Both the position numbers and the translations under genes were made by a program. From Rhodoplanes sp963840055 (GTDB taxonomy: Bacteria > Pseudomonadota > Alphaproteobacteria > Rhizobiales > Xanthobacteraceae), in contig CAWIXM010000012.1 in the NCBI GenBank assembly GCA_963840055.1, forward strand, positions 140,290 through 204,289: DNA of 64,000 bases, written 5' to 3'. Shown in pieces: positions 53,255 to 60,931 of this stretch (its first letter is position 1; every line of letters starts with the position of its first letter). Below the pieces are notes generated by a model that did not search any database, had not been told where the DNA came from, and was given only the letters and a program-made list of their open reading frames with translations.

Positions 53255-55369
53255 TCAGTCTGCGCGGCTCTCGCCGCCGGTGATCAACCGCATGCTGCGG
53301 TTATAGGTCAGGTAAGACCAGAACCAGTCGAACATCACCGCGATGCGCGAGCGCAGGTCGACCAATAAGGCGACATGCACGAGCCCCCATAGCCACCACG
53401 CGAGGCTGCCGCTGAGCCTGACGAATTGCAGGTCGGCGACGGCCGCTTTCCGCCCGATTGTCGCCATGGAGCCGTAGTTGTGATAGCGGAACGGCCCCGG
53501 TGGGCGCCGTCTTTCGATGCGCGCGCGGATCTGCTTGGCGATGTAGGCGCCTTGTTGCTTGGCGACCGCGGCGAGGCCGGGAAGCAGCTTGCCGTCTTCC
53601 CCCTTGCAAGCGGCAGTGTCGCCGATGGCGAAAATATCGGTGGTTCCGGGAACGGCGAGATCGGGACCGACAATGATGCGACCAGCGTTGTCGCGCTCGG
53701 CCTCGATCCATTTGCCCGCAGGCGAGGCCATCACGCCGGCGGTCCACAGCACCGTGCGCGCTTCGATCCGCTTGTCGCCGATTTGCACGCCGTCGGCGTC
53801 TATTCCGACCACGCGCGCGTGGGTCAGGACCTCGACGCCGAGATCGGTGAGCGAGCGCATCGCCGCGAGCGACAGCGCGTTGGGAAATGCCGGCAGGATC
53901 AGCGGGCCCGACTGCACAAGAATGACGCGCGCGGCGCTCGGGTCGATGGTGCGGAACTCCTCGCGCAGGCCTTGCCGTGCGAGCTCGGCGATTGCGCCGG
54001 CAAGTTCGACGCCGGTCGGGCCGGCCCCGACCAGAACGAAAGTCAATAGCCGCCGCCGCTCCTCGCCATCGTCGCAGGCCTCGGCCTTTTCGAAGGCTGC
54101 AAGAATGCGACCGCGCATCGCGGTCGCGTCTTCTACCTTCTTGAGGCCGGGGGCGAATGCTTCCCAGGCGTCCTTGCCGAAATAACTGTGGCGCGCGCCG
54201 GTTGCGAGCACGAGGTAGTCATAGGGAAGGCGGGTATTGCCGACGAGAACCTCGCGCTGCTCGGGCGCGGCTCCGGTCACCTGCCCCATCAGTACGCGGC
54301 AGTTCTGTTGGCCGCGCAGCATCGCGCGGATCGGCACCGCGATGTCCGCGGGCGACAGCGTCGCCGTCGCCACTTGATAGAGCAATGGCTGGAACAGGTG
54401 ATAGTTGCGCTGGTCGATCAGCGTGACGTGTGCCCAGGCGTGCCGCAGCTTGTAGGCCGCGGCGATGCCGCCGAAGCCGGCGCCGACGATGACGACGCGG
54501 GGCGCACCCTCAAGCCAGCGGGGGTCACCGGTCAGGCTCGGGCAGAGATGCCGCGCCTTGAGGAACAGCAGGGCGTCGAAGGAGAGGGTACCAGCGCCGT
54601 GAAGGACGAAGCTGGCGAGCATAAAAAAGCGCAGCATCGGATCGCCGAGATGGACGATATCGGCGGGCATGAACATGCTCATCCCGGCGAGAACGAGCGC
54701 TGCGGGACGGGTCGCGAGGCCGAGGGCAAGGAGGACGCAAAGGACGAAGCCTGCAGCCTGCCAGGCAGCGGGGCCAGCCCGAAACGCGACGCTCCACAAG
54801 AGCCAAGCGAGCCAAATGCGGACCGCGAGCGTGAACGGCGGCAGCAGAAAGCGTGCAAGAAATGCCGCGATCCGGCACAGGGAGTGGCCGAAAGGAATCG
54901 CCGATCGTTCCAGATGCGGCGCGATAAAGTAATCGAGGGAGAGCGCGCCGGGGCCGCGGAGGATCAGGAATCCAAGCAGCGCCATCCAGAAAAGGTGATC
55001 AGCAAGTTCTTTATAGGTGAATTGCAAAAAGGCGGCAGTGAGAAGCATCGGAATGGCGGCGAAGCGGGTTGCGATGCCGAACACCAGAAAAACGGGGCAG
55101 AGAAGTTCAATGCCGGTCCCGATCAGCGCGGCGGTCGCGGGGTCGAGGCCCGGTACCGGATGTTCGTTGGTGTAGAGGAAGACGGTCACGTCCCAATTGA
55201 CCGTCTTGAGCATGCCGGACACGAAGAAAATCTGCGCGAGCCAGAGCCGGATGGCGAGGTCGAGAGCCGCGCCGGCGCCTTTCTCCAGAAAAGTGGTAAG
55301 GCCGCTCCACGCCTCGATAGACGGCGCAAGACGCGACGGAAGGTAAGAAGAGGCAGTCGCGGCGCTCAT
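53255..55369 (-). CDS. DoxX-DoxX-NDH-2 fusion (type II NADH dehydrogenase with two DoxX-like domains)
   Basis: 704 residues. Two DoxX-like four-helix units occupy about 30-150 and 165-270 (LAQIFFVSGMLKTVNW; GLATRPAALVLAGMSMFM). Residues about 286-704 are a complete NDH-2: FAD motif VVIVGAGFGGIAAAYKL (from 292), NADH motif VLVGAGPTGVELAGAIAEL and IFAIGDTAACKGEDGKLLP. NDH-2 oxidises NADH and reduces quinone without pumping protons, feeding the cyo oxidase encoded 1.3 kb away. It is cotranscribed with another DoxX gene upstream. Fusion of DoxX with NDH-2 is uncommon but recorded in proteobacteria. Confidence 0.9.
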   Translation of the reverse strand: MSAATASSYLPSRLAPSIEAWSGLTTFLEKGAGAALDLAIRLWLAQIFFVSGMLKTVNWDVTVFLYTNEHPVPGLDPATAALIGTGIELLCPVFLVFGIATRFAAIPMLLTAAFLQFTYKELADHLFWMALLGFLILRGPGALSLDYFIAPHLERSAIPFGHSLCRIAAFLARFLLPPFTLAVRIWLAWLLWSVAFRAGPAAWQAAGFVLCVLLALGLATRPAALVLAGMSMFMPADIVHLGDPMLRFFMLASFVLHGAGTLSFDALLFLKARHLCPSLTGDPRWLEGAPRVVIVGAGFGGIAAAYKLRHAWAHVTLIDQRNYHLFQPLLYQVATATLSPADIAVPIRAMLRGQQNCRVLMGQVTGAAPEQREVLVGNTRLPYDYLVLATGARHSYFGKDAWEAFAPGLKKVEDATAMRGRILAAFEKAEACDDGEERRRLLTFVLVGAGPTGVELAGAIAELARQGLREEFRTIDPSAARVILVQSGPLILPAFPNALSLAAMRSLTDLGVEVLTHARVVGIDADGVQIGDKRIEARTVLWTAGVMASPAGKWIEAERDNAGRIIVGPDLAVPGTTDIFAIGDTAACKGEDGKLLPGLAAVAKQQGAYIAKQIRARIERRRPPGPFRYHNYGSMATIGRKAAVADLQFVRLSGSLAWWLWGLVHVALLVDLRSRIAVMFDWFWSYLTYNRSMRLITGGESRAD

Positions 55370-55443
55370 GAAACGCTCTCCGCTCGGTTGTTTGCCATGC
55401 GGTCAGGCGCGCCGCCGAAACAGGACGCGTGCAACGGCCCTGC

Positions 55444-55923
55444 TCAGCGCGTTTCCGCGGCGGCCGGATTAGTTCGCGCGCGGTCGGGGCGCAGGTTGCT
55501 CCACAACAGATGATCGAGCGACACGGCGCCGGGTCCGCGCGCGATGATAATCAGCATCAGCCCGATCCACAAAATGTGTTCCGGCCAGCCATCGGGAAAA
55601 ACGAACAGCTGAATGACCATGGTCATTCCGAACAGCGCGAGCGCCGAGAGGCGGGAGGCAAATCCGATGACCAAGAGAACCGGGAAGACGTGCTCGGCAA
55701 TGGTTGAGATATAGGCGGCAAGATCAGGCGGCAGCAGCGGAACCTTGTACTCGTCCCGGAACAAGAAGAAGGTCGCTTCGCGGATGTGGAAGCCCTCGAC
55801 CTTGGTCTGGCCGGAGCGCCAGAACACGCTGGCGACGCCGAACCGCGCGACCAGCGCAACCAGGCTATAAGGAACGCGTTCGGCGAGAGACCGACCGGCC
55901 TCCAGCAATTGGATCAGCGACAC
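55444..55923 (-). CDS. DoxX family membrane protein
   Basis: 159 residues from a GTG start at 55923, chosen because AAGGAG lies seven bases before it; the longer ATG reading adds 33 Arg/Pro-rich residues without homology. Four hydrophobic helices with LVALVARFGVASVFWRSGQTKVEGF and FPVLLVIGFASRLSALALF. The DoxX-NDH-2 fusion gene follows after 74 bases in the same direction; shared LWSNL/APHLER-type C-terminal tails suggest the two DoxX units are related. Confidence 0.85.
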   Translation of the reverse strand: MSLIQLLEAGRSLAERVPYSLVALVARFGVASVFWRSGQTKVEGFHIREATFFLFRDEYKVPLLPPDLAAYISTIAEHVFPVLLVIGFASRLSALALFGMTMVIQLFVFPDGWPEHILWIGLMLIIIARGPGAVSLDHLLWSNLRPDRARTNPAAAETR

Positions 55924-56065
55924 CGACAGTCTCCTTGGTCGTTGCGGCGCAGCGAAGCGCCAAGCCATTCGCTCACGCGGCATCGGGATCGACCGACGGC
56001 GCGGTCTCGACACGCCGAGCAAACCGAATATCGAGGCCGGCGGGAAATGCCGATCGATGATTGAA

Positions 56066-56086
56066 CCGATAGCCGAAGGCTATCGG
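56066..56086. repeat. Perfect 9-bp hairpin upstream of the DoxX/NDH-2 operon
   Basis: CCGATAGCC-GAA-GGCTATCGG. No T-run follows on either strand, so it is more likely an operator or RNA structure than a terminator. Confidence 0.6.
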
Positions 56087-56414
56087 CGTCGCCAGCCGTT
56101 TTCCCAAGGCGCTTGCGAGACGGCAGTCGATTAGGACGGCTCGCGAGGCCATGACCAGATGACCGATCGATGACGGCCGTCAAATGATGGGGAGGCCGAA
56201 CTCGCGTTCTCCGTAGTTTGCGAGCGAAACACGACGACGATGGGCGGTCGCGCAAGGCATCAGATTCGACAGAAATGATTCGCCATTGCTTCGCATCGCC
56301 GTCATCTTTCGGTCATCCGGTTTGCAATTCTCGCTGCAGATCGTCTGTGCAGGATCGGGATCGGAATAGCAAATGCGATTCGATCTGCGCTCGCTGCTTA
56401 CTAAAAGGAGGGAA

Positions 56415-56666
56415 ATGCTCACAACCATAGCCATGATGGTTGCTTTCTCCCGTGTTTTCCGACAACCTACCGTTCATTGCCAGCAGATATTTGGAGTTGG
56501 AGAGCGTGGCCCAAGAGATTCGCTCGCCCACCCCTCGAGGTCGGTGCCGACATGGCGCGCCGCGCCACCGTTTCATAGCGCTTCACTCATTCGGCTCGAT
56601 CCGATCCGCAATTCTTCTCGCCCGTCAGGCGAGTCATCCGGCGCGGTCCGCTGCGCCATGCGGTAA
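56415..56666 (+). CDS. Possible small protein, 83 residues
   Basis: AAAAGGAGGGAA directly before the ATG is the best Shine-Dalgarno match in this gap. The N-terminus MLTTIAMMVAFSRVFRQPTV is hydrophobic; the C-terminal half (Ser/Arg/Pro-rich) looks non-coding, so a frameshift or earlier end is possible. No family recognised. Confidence 0.25.
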   Translation: MLTTIAMMVAFSRVFRQPTVHCQQIFGVGERGPRDSLAHPSRSVPTWRAAPPFHSASLIRLDPIRNSSRPSGESSGAVRCAMR

Positions 56667-56714
56667 ACCGATTGCGGGCGCGCTCGATCATGGTCCGCTG
56701 GGGAGGCAGCGGCA

Positions 56715-57641
56715 TTGATCGAGAAGAGCAGGCAATCTCAATTTCTTGCATGTGGTAAGCGATGGCTGCAGCCCGCGCTCGTGCTTGGGCTCATGCTGAT
56801 GGTTTCCGGCTGCGGTCTCAGTCAGGCGCCGGTGCTCGATCCCAAAGGCCCGATCACTCTGGTCGAGCGTGACTTGTTGTTCACTGCATTCGGCCTGATG
56901 CTGATCGTGGTGATCCCGGTTTTCATCATGGCGTTCATATTCGTGTGGTGGTACCGGCCCGCCAGCACGCACGACATCTATGACCCAGACTGGGGCTACT
57001 CGGTCTGGATGGACGCGCTGGTCTGGCTGGTGCCGGCGCTGATCGTGATCGTGCTCGGCACGTTCGTGTGGGACTACACGCATCGACTCGATCCCTACAA
57101 GAGCATCGATCCCGCAAAGCGCCCGCTCGAAGTCCAGGCCGTGGCGCAGGACTGGAAGTGGCTGTTTCTCTACCCCGAACAAAACATCGCGGTGGTCAAT
57201 GAACTGGTGTTCCCCAGCGGGCGGCCGCTGAGTTTGAAGATCACCTCCGATACCGTGATGAATTCGTTTATGATCCCGACGCTGGGCAGCCAGATCTACG
57301 CGATGGCGGGCATGGAGACCCGGCTCCACCTTTTGGCCGATAAGCCCGGCCGGTTTGCCGGCAGGAACATGCAGTACAGCGGCTTCGGCTTCGCCAATCA
57401 GTATTTCACGGCGATCGCTATGTCTGATCAGGGCTTCGACGCCTGGGTCGCCAAGGTCAAGCAATCGGCCAACAAGCTGGACACCGCCGCTTATGAGCAG
57501 CTCGCCAAGCCGAGCCAGCTTCATCCGGTGACCTACTACGGGGCCTTCGAGCCGGATCTGTTCGCGCGCATCATTGCCCAATATGCCCCGGCGGGCGCCG
57601 GCGCGATGCCCGCAGCCCATGCCCAGGCCGCGAGCCACTAA
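56715..57641 (+). CDS. cyoA: Cytochrome bo-type quinol oxidase subunit II
   Basis: 308 residues from a TTG start with GGGGAGG upstream. The N-terminal lipobox MVSGC places the lipidated Cys at residue 33. Two transmembrane helices (about 52-75 and 97-119) precede the periplasmic cupredoxin domain; DWKWLFLYPEQNIAVVNEL and MNSFMIPTLGSQIYAM are typical. The CuA cysteines are absent (QYSGFGFANQYFTAIA), confirming a quinol rather than cytochrome c oxidase. First gene of cyoABCD. Confidence 0.95.
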   Translation: MIEKSRQSQFLACGKRWLQPALVLGLMLMVSGCGLSQAPVLDPKGPITLVERDLLFTAFGLMLIVVIPVFIMAFIFVWWYRPASTHDIYDPDWGYSVWMDALVWLVPALIVIVLGTFVWDYTHRLDPYKSIDPAKRPLEVQAVAQDWKWLFLYPEQNIAVVNELVFPSGRPLSLKITSDTVMNSFMIPTLGSQIYAMAGMETRLHLLADKPGRFAGRNMQYSGFGFANQYFTAIAMSDQGFDAWVAKVKQSANKLDTAAYEQLAKPSQLHPVTYYGAFEPDLFARIIAQYAPAGAGAMPAAHAQAASH

Positions 57642-57655
57642 GCGGGAGATCGGAC

Positions 57656-59686
57656 GTGTTCGGAAAACTCACCATCGATGCGCTGCCGTTCTACAGCGCA
57701 ATCGCCATGGGTGGCGCCGCGATCACGGTGCTGGGCGGTTTGGTCGTGCTCGCGCTGATTCTTTGGCTGGGCGTGCGCTATGTCTGGTCCGAGTGGCTGA
57801 CCAGCATCGATCACAAGCGCATCGGCATCATGTACATCATGCTTGCCAGCGTGATGCTGCTGCGCGGCTTTGCCGACGCGATCATGATGCGCGCCCAGCA
57901 GGCGATTGCGCTGAACTCCGACGGCTATCTGCCGCCCGGCCACTTCGATCAGGTGTTCAGCTCGCACGGCACGATCATGATCTTCTTTGTGGCGATGCCA
58001 TTCCTGACCGGGCTGATGAACATCGTCATGCCGCAGCAGATCGGCGCGCGCGACGTCTCCTTCCCGGTCATGAACTCGATCAGCCTGTTTTTCACCGCGG
58101 CGGGCGCGGTTCTGGTGCTGATCTCCCTGGTGATCGGCAAGTTCTCGACGGCCGGCTGGACCGGCTATCCTCCCTATTCCGGCATCGAGTACAGCCCCGA
58201 CGTTGGCACCGACTACTGGATCTGGGCGCTGCTGATCGCGGGAGTCGGCTCGACGCTGACCGGCATCAACTTCGTGACCACCATTGCCAAACGGCGCGCG
58301 CCCGGCATGACGTTGATGCGCATGCCGCTATTCACCTGGACCTCTCTTTGCACCAGTCTGCTCATGGTGTTCGCCTTTCCGGCCCTCACCGTGGCGGCGG
58401 CGCTGCTCGCGCTCGACCGGATGTTCGGCATGCATTTCTTCACCAATGAAGCCGGCGGCAACATGATGAATTACATCAACTTGCTTTGGATCTGGGGCCA
58501 TCCGGAGGTCTACATCCTGATCCTGCCGGCGTTTGGCGTCTATTCGGAAGTGACGGCGACCTTCGCGCGCAAACGGCTGTTCGGCTACGCCTCCCTCGTC
58601 TACGCCACGATGGCGATCGCGTTCTTGTCGTTCGCGGTCTGGCTGCACCACTTCTTCACGATGGGATCGAGCGCCGACGTCAACGCGTTCTTCGGCATCA
58701 CAACGATGATTATCGCCGTGCCGACTGGCGTGAAGATCTTCGACTGGTTGCTGACGATGTATCACGGCCGTTTATGGATGACGGCGCCGATGTACTGGAC
58801 CGTGGGCTTCATCGTGACTTTCGTGATCGGCGGCATGACCGGCGTCCTGCTTGCCGTGCCGCCGGTCGACTATCTGATGCACAACACGACCTTCCTCATC
58901 GCTCACTTCCACAACATGCTCATCCCGGGCGCCCTGTTCGGTTATTTCGCCGGCTATATGTACTGGTTCCCCAAGGCGTTCGGTTTCACCCTCGACGAGC
59001 GCTGGGGCATCCGCGCCTTCTGGTTCTGGCTGATCGGCTTCTGGCTCGCCTTCATGCCGCTCTACGCCCTGGGCTTTCTCGGCATGCCGCGGCGCATGGA
59101 GCATTATAATGTCGCCGAGTGGCAGCCTTATCTGATCCTCGCGGCTTTTGGCGCGGTGCTGATCGCCGTCGGCATCGCCTGCCTGATCATGCAGTTGGTG
59201 GTCAGCATCCAGAACCGCCAGGCGGCGCTCGATCTGACCGGCGATCCTTGGGGTGGCCGTACGTTGGAATGGCTGACTTCGTCCCCGCCTGCCCCCTACA
59301 ATTTCGCGGTCGTGCCCGAGGTCCATGACCTCGACGTCTTCCACGAAATGAAGCGCCACGGTGTCGCCTATCAGCAGCCCGCGCACTACACCGACATTAT
59401 GTTGCCGCGTAATACCGCCGTCGGCGTAATCACTGGCGGCTTCGCCTTTGTCCTCGGCTTCGCGATGATCTGGCAGATCTGGTGGCTCGCAATTGTCGCC
59501 GGCCTCGTCATCCTGATCACGCTCGCCGCACGGAGCTTTAACGATGATACCGAGTACCGCATGACCGCAGCTGAAGTGCAGGCGATTGAGGATCAGCGCC
59601 GGCAAGTGATGGCCACGGCGCCCCGTCGCGCCTGGGACCGCGCCCCGGCGGCGCAGGATCAACCCGTACCGCAGGGGGCGACATGA
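57656..59686 (+). CDS. cyoB: Cytochrome bo-type quinol oxidase subunit I
   Basis: 676 residues, GTG start. Heme-copper oxidase subunit with the expected ligands: FSSHGTIMIFF (heme b His), WGHPEVYILILPAFG (CuB His cross-linked to Tyr), VWLHHFFTMG (CuB His pair) and HFHNMLIPG (heme o3/b His). It oxidises ubiquinol and reduces O2 to water while pumping protons. It starts 14 bases after cyoA and overlaps cyoC (ATGA). Confidence 0.97.
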   Translation: MFGKLTIDALPFYSAIAMGGAAITVLGGLVVLALILWLGVRYVWSEWLTSIDHKRIGIMYIMLASVMLLRGFADAIMMRAQQAIALNSDGYLPPGHFDQVFSSHGTIMIFFVAMPFLTGLMNIVMPQQIGARDVSFPVMNSISLFFTAAGAVLVLISLVIGKFSTAGWTGYPPYSGIEYSPDVGTDYWIWALLIAGVGSTLTGINFVTTIAKRRAPGMTLMRMPLFTWTSLCTSLLMVFAFPALTVAAALLALDRMFGMHFFTNEAGGNMMNYINLLWIWGHPEVYILILPAFGVYSEVTATFARKRLFGYASLVYATMAIAFLSFAVWLHHFFTMGSSADVNAFFGITTMIIAVPTGVKIFDWLLTMYHGRLWMTAPMYWTVGFIVTFVIGGMTGVLLAVPPVDYLMHNTTFLIAHFHNMLIPGALFGYFAGYMYWFPKAFGFTLDERWGIRAFWFWLIGFWLAFMPLYALGFLGMPRRMEHYNVAEWQPYLILAAFGAVLIAVGIACLIMQLVVSIQNRQAALDLTGDPWGGRTLEWLTSSPPAPYNFAVVPEVHDLDVFHEMKRHGVAYQQPAHYTDIMLPRNTAVGVITGGFAFVLGFAMIWQIWWLAIVAGLVILITLAARSFNDDTEYRMTAAEVQAIEDQRRQVMATAPRRAWDRAPAAQDQPVPQGAT

Positions 59687-60291
59687 CCAGTCTTGCCGCC
59701 AGCGCGTCCGCCGAGCACCCCGCCGCAGAGGTGGATGTCTACGAGGAGAAGGCGCTCGGTTTCTGGATTTATCTGATGAGCGATGCGATCATCTTCGCGT
59801 TGCTGTTCGCCACCTATGTAATCATGGCGCCGAATCATGCCGACGGGCCGACCGCCAAGACCCTGTTCAATCTCGGGCGCACCTTTGGTGAGACGATGCT
59901 GTTATTGTTCAGCAGCATCACCTTCGGTTTCGCCTCCGTTGCGATAAGGTTCGGCAAGCAGCGCCTTGCATTGACTTGGCTCGCCGTCACCTTTGTGCTC
60001 GGCGCGGGGTTCGTCGCTTTGGAGATCGGCGAGTTCACCGGAATGTACGAGCAGGGCGCCGGTCCGCAACGCAGCGGGTTCCTCTCCGCGTTCTTCACCC
60101 TGGTCGGCACCCATGGCTTGCATGTCAGCACGGGCCTGATCTGGATCTTCATCCTGTCGCTTCAGGTGCTCGTCAAGGGGCTGACCGAGCCGGTGACGTC
60201 GCGCCTGTTTCGGCTCGGCCTGTTCTGGCATTTCCTGGATATCGTCTGGATCGGCATATTCTCCATCGTATACCTGCCGGGGGTCCTGTGA
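59683..60291 (+). CDS. cyoC: Cytochrome bo-type quinol oxidase subunit III
   Basis: 202 residues, five transmembrane helices; KALGFWIYLMSDAIIFALLFATY at the start and GTHGLHVSTGLIWIF in helix IV are typical of CyoC. The start overlaps the cyoB stop and its stop overlaps the cyoD start by one base. Confidence 0.96.
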   Translation: MTSLAASASAEHPAAEVDVYEEKALGFWIYLMSDAIIFALLFATYVIMAPNHADGPTAKTLFNLGRTFGETMLLLFSSITFGFASVAIRFGKQRLALTWLAVTFVLGAGFVALEIGEFTGMYEQGAGPQRSGFLSAFFTLVGTHGLHVSTGLIWIFILSLQVLVKGLTEPVTSRLFRLGLFWHFLDIVWIGIFSIVYLPGVL

Positions 60292-60599
60292 TGCAGACCA
60301 GCGATCACTCTGAAAGCCTGGAGCCCTACGCCACGGGTTTTGTGCTGGCTCTGGTGCTGACCGTGATCCCGTTCGGGCTAGTCGTGGCGGGCATTCTGCC
60401 TCCCTTCGCGACCCTGGTGATCATCGCCATCCTCGCGGTCATACAGGTCGTGGTGCATCTGCACTACTTTCTGCATGTCGGTCAGTCGACGCCGAGCGAG
60501 AACCTTTTGACCTTGGCCTTCGCTGCTCTTCTGATCTTCATCATGATCGGCGGCAGCCTGTGGATCATGCTCGACCTTAACGCTCGCATGATGAGCTGA
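60291..60599 (+). CDS. cyoD: Cytochrome bo-type quinol oxidase subunit IV
   Basis: 102 residues with three transmembrane helices (YATGFVLALVLTVIPFGLV; VVVHLHYFLHVGQS). It starts with the A of the cyoC stop (TGATG). No heme O synthase gene (cyoE) follows within the window, so it must be elsewhere. Confidence 0.94.
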   Translation: MQTSDHSESLEPYATGFVLALVLTVIPFGLVVAGILPPFATLVIIAILAVIQVVVHLHYFLHVGQSTPSENLLTLAFAALLIFIMIGGSLWIMLDLNARMMS

Positions 60600-60931
60600 T
60601 CGGGTCCGGCGCTCGAAACTCAACAGCGGTGAATAGCCGAAGAGGACGCATTCATATTGGCGCTCCCGCCAAGAAACGTTCAGTGAAGCCGTCCACGGGC
60701 GACGTGCGGTGTCTTGATCGATCTCTCTGCCCGGATCGCGTGCGGTGCGTTCGTTAACGACGACACGGTGTCACACACCACCGCGAGGGTGTGTTGAATT
60801 GCCGATGTCATGCGCTCGTGTAATGCTGTCATGCGTTCGTACCCGGATCTGAACAGGAACTCGGCCGCGTTGTCGACTGAAGGGCGCGGAGATATGCCGA
60901 ACAGAACCTAAACGCCACAGGGGATGTCTCG
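60600..60931. other. Intergenic region between cyoD and tkt
   Basis: 332 bases without a gene. It holds a hairpin (60773-60794, ACACACC/GGTGTGT) that could end the cyo transcript, although no T-run follows, and a 21-base-spaced direct repeat upstream of tkt. Confidence 0.5.
60806..60840 (+). promoter_or_regulatory. Direct repeat upstream of transketolase
   Basis: TGTCATGCGCTCGT and TGTCATGCGTTCGT, start to start 21 bases apart, i.e. two helical turns, so a dimeric regulator could bind both from one face. It lies about 90 bases before the tkt start. Regulator unknown. Confidence 0.45.

Larger units (their letters stand above)
55924..56714. other. 791-base region between DoxX and cyoA
   Basis: Divergent intergenic region that should carry promoters for both operons. 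It holds a perfect hairpin (56066-56086) and a small ORF with an ideal ribosome-binding site (56415-56666). Local base composition is lower in GC than the flanking genes, especially 56200-56500. No other gene seen. Confidence 0.5.
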
